Source of the DNA: Lunularia cruciata
Lineage: Eukaryota; Streptophyta; Marchantiopsida; Lunulariales; Lunulariaceae
Direction of reading: 5' to 3'
Length of the DNA stretch: 64,000 nucleotides
NCBI GenBank assembly: GCA_948567375.1
Contig: OX419760.1
Span: 4,402,001-4,466,000, forward strand
The notes under the pieces are model-generated. The model saw only the letters and a program-made list of their open reading frames with translations, did no database searches and was not told the origin of the DNA. Position numbers and translations under genes: made by a program. This document shows, piece after piece, positions 60,404-64,000 of the stretch (position 1 is its first letter; the number at the start of each line of letters is the position of its first letter).

Positions 60404-63400
60404 ATGAGCAGCGTTGGAGTAATGTCTCCTTCGCCGCTGCCTCTAACAAATCCTTCACAACAGGCGTATGTCTCAGAATTGCTCTCATTCACCTTGGACC
60501 GGCTCCACAAGGTATGTCCAGTCGTTTTCTTTACAAAGAAATCTATAGATCTTCACTTGGAGGGCATTTGATTGGTCTGGTCCTTTCCCGAATCGCCGGT
60601 TATGCTTTGCAACACGCAATACAAATTTCCGATTGACTTTGATCGATCACATTTTGCCGTCAAAGGACAATTTACGCCAGGCGTATCCGCCGGTGGATCG
60701 AGCAATTAGGTTCCGTCTCTCCGGAGTGGATTATTTCTGGAGTGGAGGGCTGATTCTTCATATGATTGATCCAGGAATGTTTTGTCATTGCCTAACTCTG
60801 TCGCACCTAGATATGGCGAATTTCGCAGCTTCATTCCTTAGCCCTACTGGAGCGTACAGGACTAATTTAAGTGTAGTTTTGTGTTTGGCTTGTATGTGAT
60901 GTTAAGTGAGTGTTGTCGATTTTGATCCTGAGTTATTTTCACAAGCAGGAGCCGGATCTTTTGCGCGTCGATGCAGAGCGGATAAGACGGCAGATGCAGG
61001 AGGTTGCTGTGGGGCACTACAGAGGATTCATTAGTGCAGCTGATGCAGTTCAATCTATCAGTCAGGAGATCGGTGCTGTTGACCAGCACTTGGAAAATCT
61101 TGTAAGTTTTGCCGAAGAAACGCGCAGCATGAGTCCAGTTCCTTGGCAAAATGAAGTGGATCCTACGTGCATGCTGCAGTTTGCAGTCCTCAGGGCACAA
61201 AATTGTACATCATGAGCTTTAAAACTAGAACTTGATGATATTTCAATTCTTATCACATTTCCCGCACCTCATGGCAAGGTTCAATAACTTTCAACAACGT
61301 TTACTGTATGGCCAGTGTGTACGTATTAATGTGAGAATCTGATTGCAGATTTTAGAAATTCCAAAACTTACGAAAGGTTGCAATGATTTCATGGAAGAGG
61401 CGCAACAACTTCTCGAAAATCATAAGTTAAACCGTACGTTGCTTGCCAACCATAGTACTCTGCTGGACCTTCTGGAGATTCCTCAACTTATGGACACGTA
61501 TGTACCCTCTTCCTTTTGGAATTGGACCGCTTGTTCTCGTACTTTCGGCTTTGCCGTGGTGGTCTTTGAAACGGGAGGGTTAAAATCATACGAAGACCTC
61601 AGTCTCACGTACAAGTCTTACAGTTCAGGATTTATCCCAAGGTAAATCCGTTGCCATCTGTGCAGATGCGTGCGGAATGGCAACTATGATGAAGCTTTAG
61701 ATCTTGAAGCTTTCGTAAGCAAGTTGGCAACGATGCATGCGAGGTAAAAGTGAACTTCTAACTTTTACGATCTCCTTCCATTTGCATAGACTGCACTTTA
61801 TCTTTCTTTACTCGTTATCTTCTTACTCACTTGGTGCTTCTGTATATAGATTACCAGTTATTCAATATCTCGTTGAAGAAGTGAAACAAACAACCCAATC
61901 TCTACTCGCGCAGATTCTACAAAGATTACGGTCAAGCATACAGGTGAGGGCGTTCTAAATTCCTGTATCAGCTAATAATTGCCAAGCAAGAACAAGCATT
62001 ACAATGCGTGTGTTTAACTGTCTCTACTTTCTGTCCTCTTCAAGCTGAAAACTATCCGGTTTAACATGCACTTTTAGAATCTATGTAATCCGCTCCCAAC
62101 CAGCAGGGTGGTTCCCTGAAATTAAATTCTTTATTTTGGCCCTACATTTCACAGTAAGGCTCAGGTCATTTTGATGACACGGAAAGAGAGATGTATAACA
62201 CTCGCTCTGTTTGTATGTTCCTTTTAGCTACCTGAATGCTTGAGAGCCATCGGATACCTACGGCGCCTGGCTGTCTTTAGCGAACATGAGATGCGACTAC
62301 AGGTGATGTTGTGTATAACTACAATCCAATGCTTCCGATTTGTTTTGCTTGTACTGTTTTATCTTTTGTTATATCTTATTGTTCTGCAAACTCTATATAT
62401 TATTGATTCTCCTGCTCACCTGTTTATTCTCTCATGATGCAGTTCCTGAGATGCAGAGAGGCGTGGCTTGCGGGCATCATCGATGACTTGGATCGTTCCA
62501 ATCCTTATGAGTATTTGAAGAGGATGGCAGATTGTCATAAGGTCCATCTCTTTGATGTGGTCACACAATATCGAGCTATATTTGCAGATGATACATCTGG
62601 ACATGAAGAAAATAGTGACGGTGGCTTACTTTACAGCTGGGCTATGCACAGAATAACGTCACATCTCGCAGTGCTCCATGAAGTGCTTCCAAAAATAACC
62701 GAGGGTGTTTCTTTGGCTATCATACTGGAGCAGTCGATGGTAATGTCTGCTTACGTGTTATACACTTCCTTCTGAGTGCTGCCGTATCTTGAATTGGAGG
62801 ACTATGTATCGTCATTGCTGTGCCATTGAAAGGTATGGTCGCCTCATACAAAATGGCCTACTAGACCTAGAAAGTGCACAAAAGTGGCTGGAAGAGTAAG
62901 CTTCAGACGTAGATGTTGCAATACCAACCTATGCACTTGATTGTGTAACATGCAGCAGGATGGGGCTCTGGTTTGTGCAGTATTGTGGAATGAGTCTTGG
63001 TCGTGTTGGACTTGATTTCAGAGGGCTGCTGCCACCATTGTTTGAGAAGTAAGTGAAATCAAACCTAAATGGTGAAAGAAAATAGGTGTGGAATGAGATA
63101 TATCCTGGAGTTCTGTTTATTCTCTTTCAGGTACTAGTAAACGTTTTACATGGTGGAAGCTCGGGCAAGTTGCCTCTAGATGAATAAAGTTGACACCATT
63201 TTTATGGTTTGCAGTTCTGTCCACGAGTTGTTCGTTCGCAACATGTCTATCACCGTTGAGAACTTCCAGGTTTGTCTTTCAATCAACTACTTATCCGCCA
63301 TTAACCTGAAGTATCCCATCCCATTTAGTCGTCATAGTGTTCAACTACAAGATGTCATGTAAGCAAAATGCACCGGGGATATTAAGGCCAGTGTGGACCA

Positions 63401-63993
63401 AACGTTTTCTATTCCTTGGCACAGGCAGTCAAACTTACTTACAAGCTATGACAACTTGTATATGCAGCATGTGTTGGATACCCATCGATGGGTTCCTCTT
63501 CCTCCAGTAGGAGCAGGAGTACGAGGTGATTTGGGTTCGGATGATTTGTCTCCACCTTATTCTCTCATGGATCACCCACCCTTGGCCTCATTTGTCAACG
63601 GTAAGGGAACTGATTGTTTTCTATTTCAATTGACTGTTGGTTTTGTCGTGATCTGTCCATTTTGGAAATTCTTTGGTGTGTTGATACTAATCTGTAAACT
63701 TAAAACAATTTCTCGTTGAGTCTATTTGGATTAAGTCTGAGGAGTGTTGGACCAAGTTCTACTCTTTGCGAGTCTCGCTTCTCACTGTGTCTTTCTGGTG
63801 TTTCCCAGGTTTGTTAGCTGCTTTGAATGAACTTCGGCACTGCGCTCCAATAAACTTGAAGGCGACCGTTGCATTGGAGGTACAACGAGCATTGCAAAGT
63901 GTTGCAGATTCTTTTCTACGATACAATGCAACTCGCATGATGAGAGAAAGCGAGTCGAACCTTTTCTTGGCGATGTGCAGAGCCTTCATCGAG
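60404..63993 (+). CDS. COG8: COG8, conserved oligomeric Golgi complex subunit 8 (partial, 3' end outside window)
   Basis: COG8 belongs to lobe B of the COG tether, which holds retrograde vesicles at the Golgi so that glycosylation enzymes are recycled. Eleven coding exons fit in phase: 60404-60511, 60949-61101, 61349-61497, 61666-61743, 61850-61943, 62228-62302, 62443-62739, 62981-63048, 63215-63269, 63468-63600 and 63809-63993. All introns are GT-AG. They give about 465 residues, roughly four fifths of a plant COG8 of about 570. Diagnostic stretches are [20 protein letters not shown] (residues 21-40), [81 protein letters not shown] and [12 protein letters not shown]. The N-terminal third is helical, as in the Dor1 family. 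The start at 60,404 gives a short Ser/Pro leader typical of plant orthologues; the Met at 60,422 is an alternative. A splice donor at 63,994 shows the gene continues. No defect is seen. Confidence 0.95.
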
Positions 63994-64000
63994 GTAAAGA

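Noticed and set aside
60211-60510. Minus-strand open frame over the COG8 start
   Set aside because: It overlaps the conserved first exon of COG8 and has no recognisable homology.

Overview
This is a stretch of plant nuclear DNA, very probably from a land plant. The only host gene recognised lies at the right edge (60,404 to beyond 64,000). It encodes COG8, a subunit of the conserved oligomeric Golgi complex, spread over at least eleven exons with clean GT-AG introns of about 100-440 bases. Its protein reads like embryophyte COG8. Short introns beside a retrotransposon-packed intergenic region would suit a bryophyte, lycophyte or fern at least as well as a seed plant, but the sequence does not settle this.

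Almost everything to the left is mobile-element debris in nested layers. (1) 1-10,410 is a Ty3/gypsy element of the Tat/Athila type, entered inside its 5' LTR. Its 3' LTR is unusually long, about 3.8 kb, and carries a coding region of its own. (2) 10,705-14,020 holds a decayed PIF/Harbinger-like DNA transposon with long inverted arms; one long foldback lies inside it and another (14,157-14,720) just to its right. (3) 14,721-21,480 has no recognisable gene or element. Its middle and right part is strikingly rich in CpG compared with the rest. (4) 21,480-30,258 is a minus-strand pile of LTR elements: a gag-protease fragment, a chromovirus protease-RT fragment, a copy of the long Tat-type LTR and a chromovirus LTR. 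(5) A Ty1/copia element (about 30,300-43,000) was split by the most interesting object in the window, at 31,490-41,324.

That object is a retroelement with gag, retropepsin, a cytosine-5 DNA methyltransferase domain, Ty3/gypsy-type reverse transcriptase and RNase H, a DDE integrase and a C-terminal PHD finger. Its terminal repeats are not ordinary LTRs. They are arranged A1 - internal - B1-A2-B2, the split direct repeat layout known from PAT/Ngaro-type (DIRS-order) elements, yet the element has a DDE integrase. A second, much older copy (44,138-56,447) shows the same termini, so the layout was probably mobilised as such. The older copy no longer has the methyltransferase segment and has itself been invaded by a chromovirus and other LTR pieces. 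Further right (56,448-60,165) is a decayed non-LTR (LINE-like) RT element whose 3' part also occurs at 43,010-43,870.

All LTR-type elements here are broken fossils. A methyltransferase and a histone-reading PHD finger in one retroelement suggest an element that could once have influenced, or hidden within, the host's chromatin marks. That functional reading is inference; the domain order and repeat layout are visible directly.
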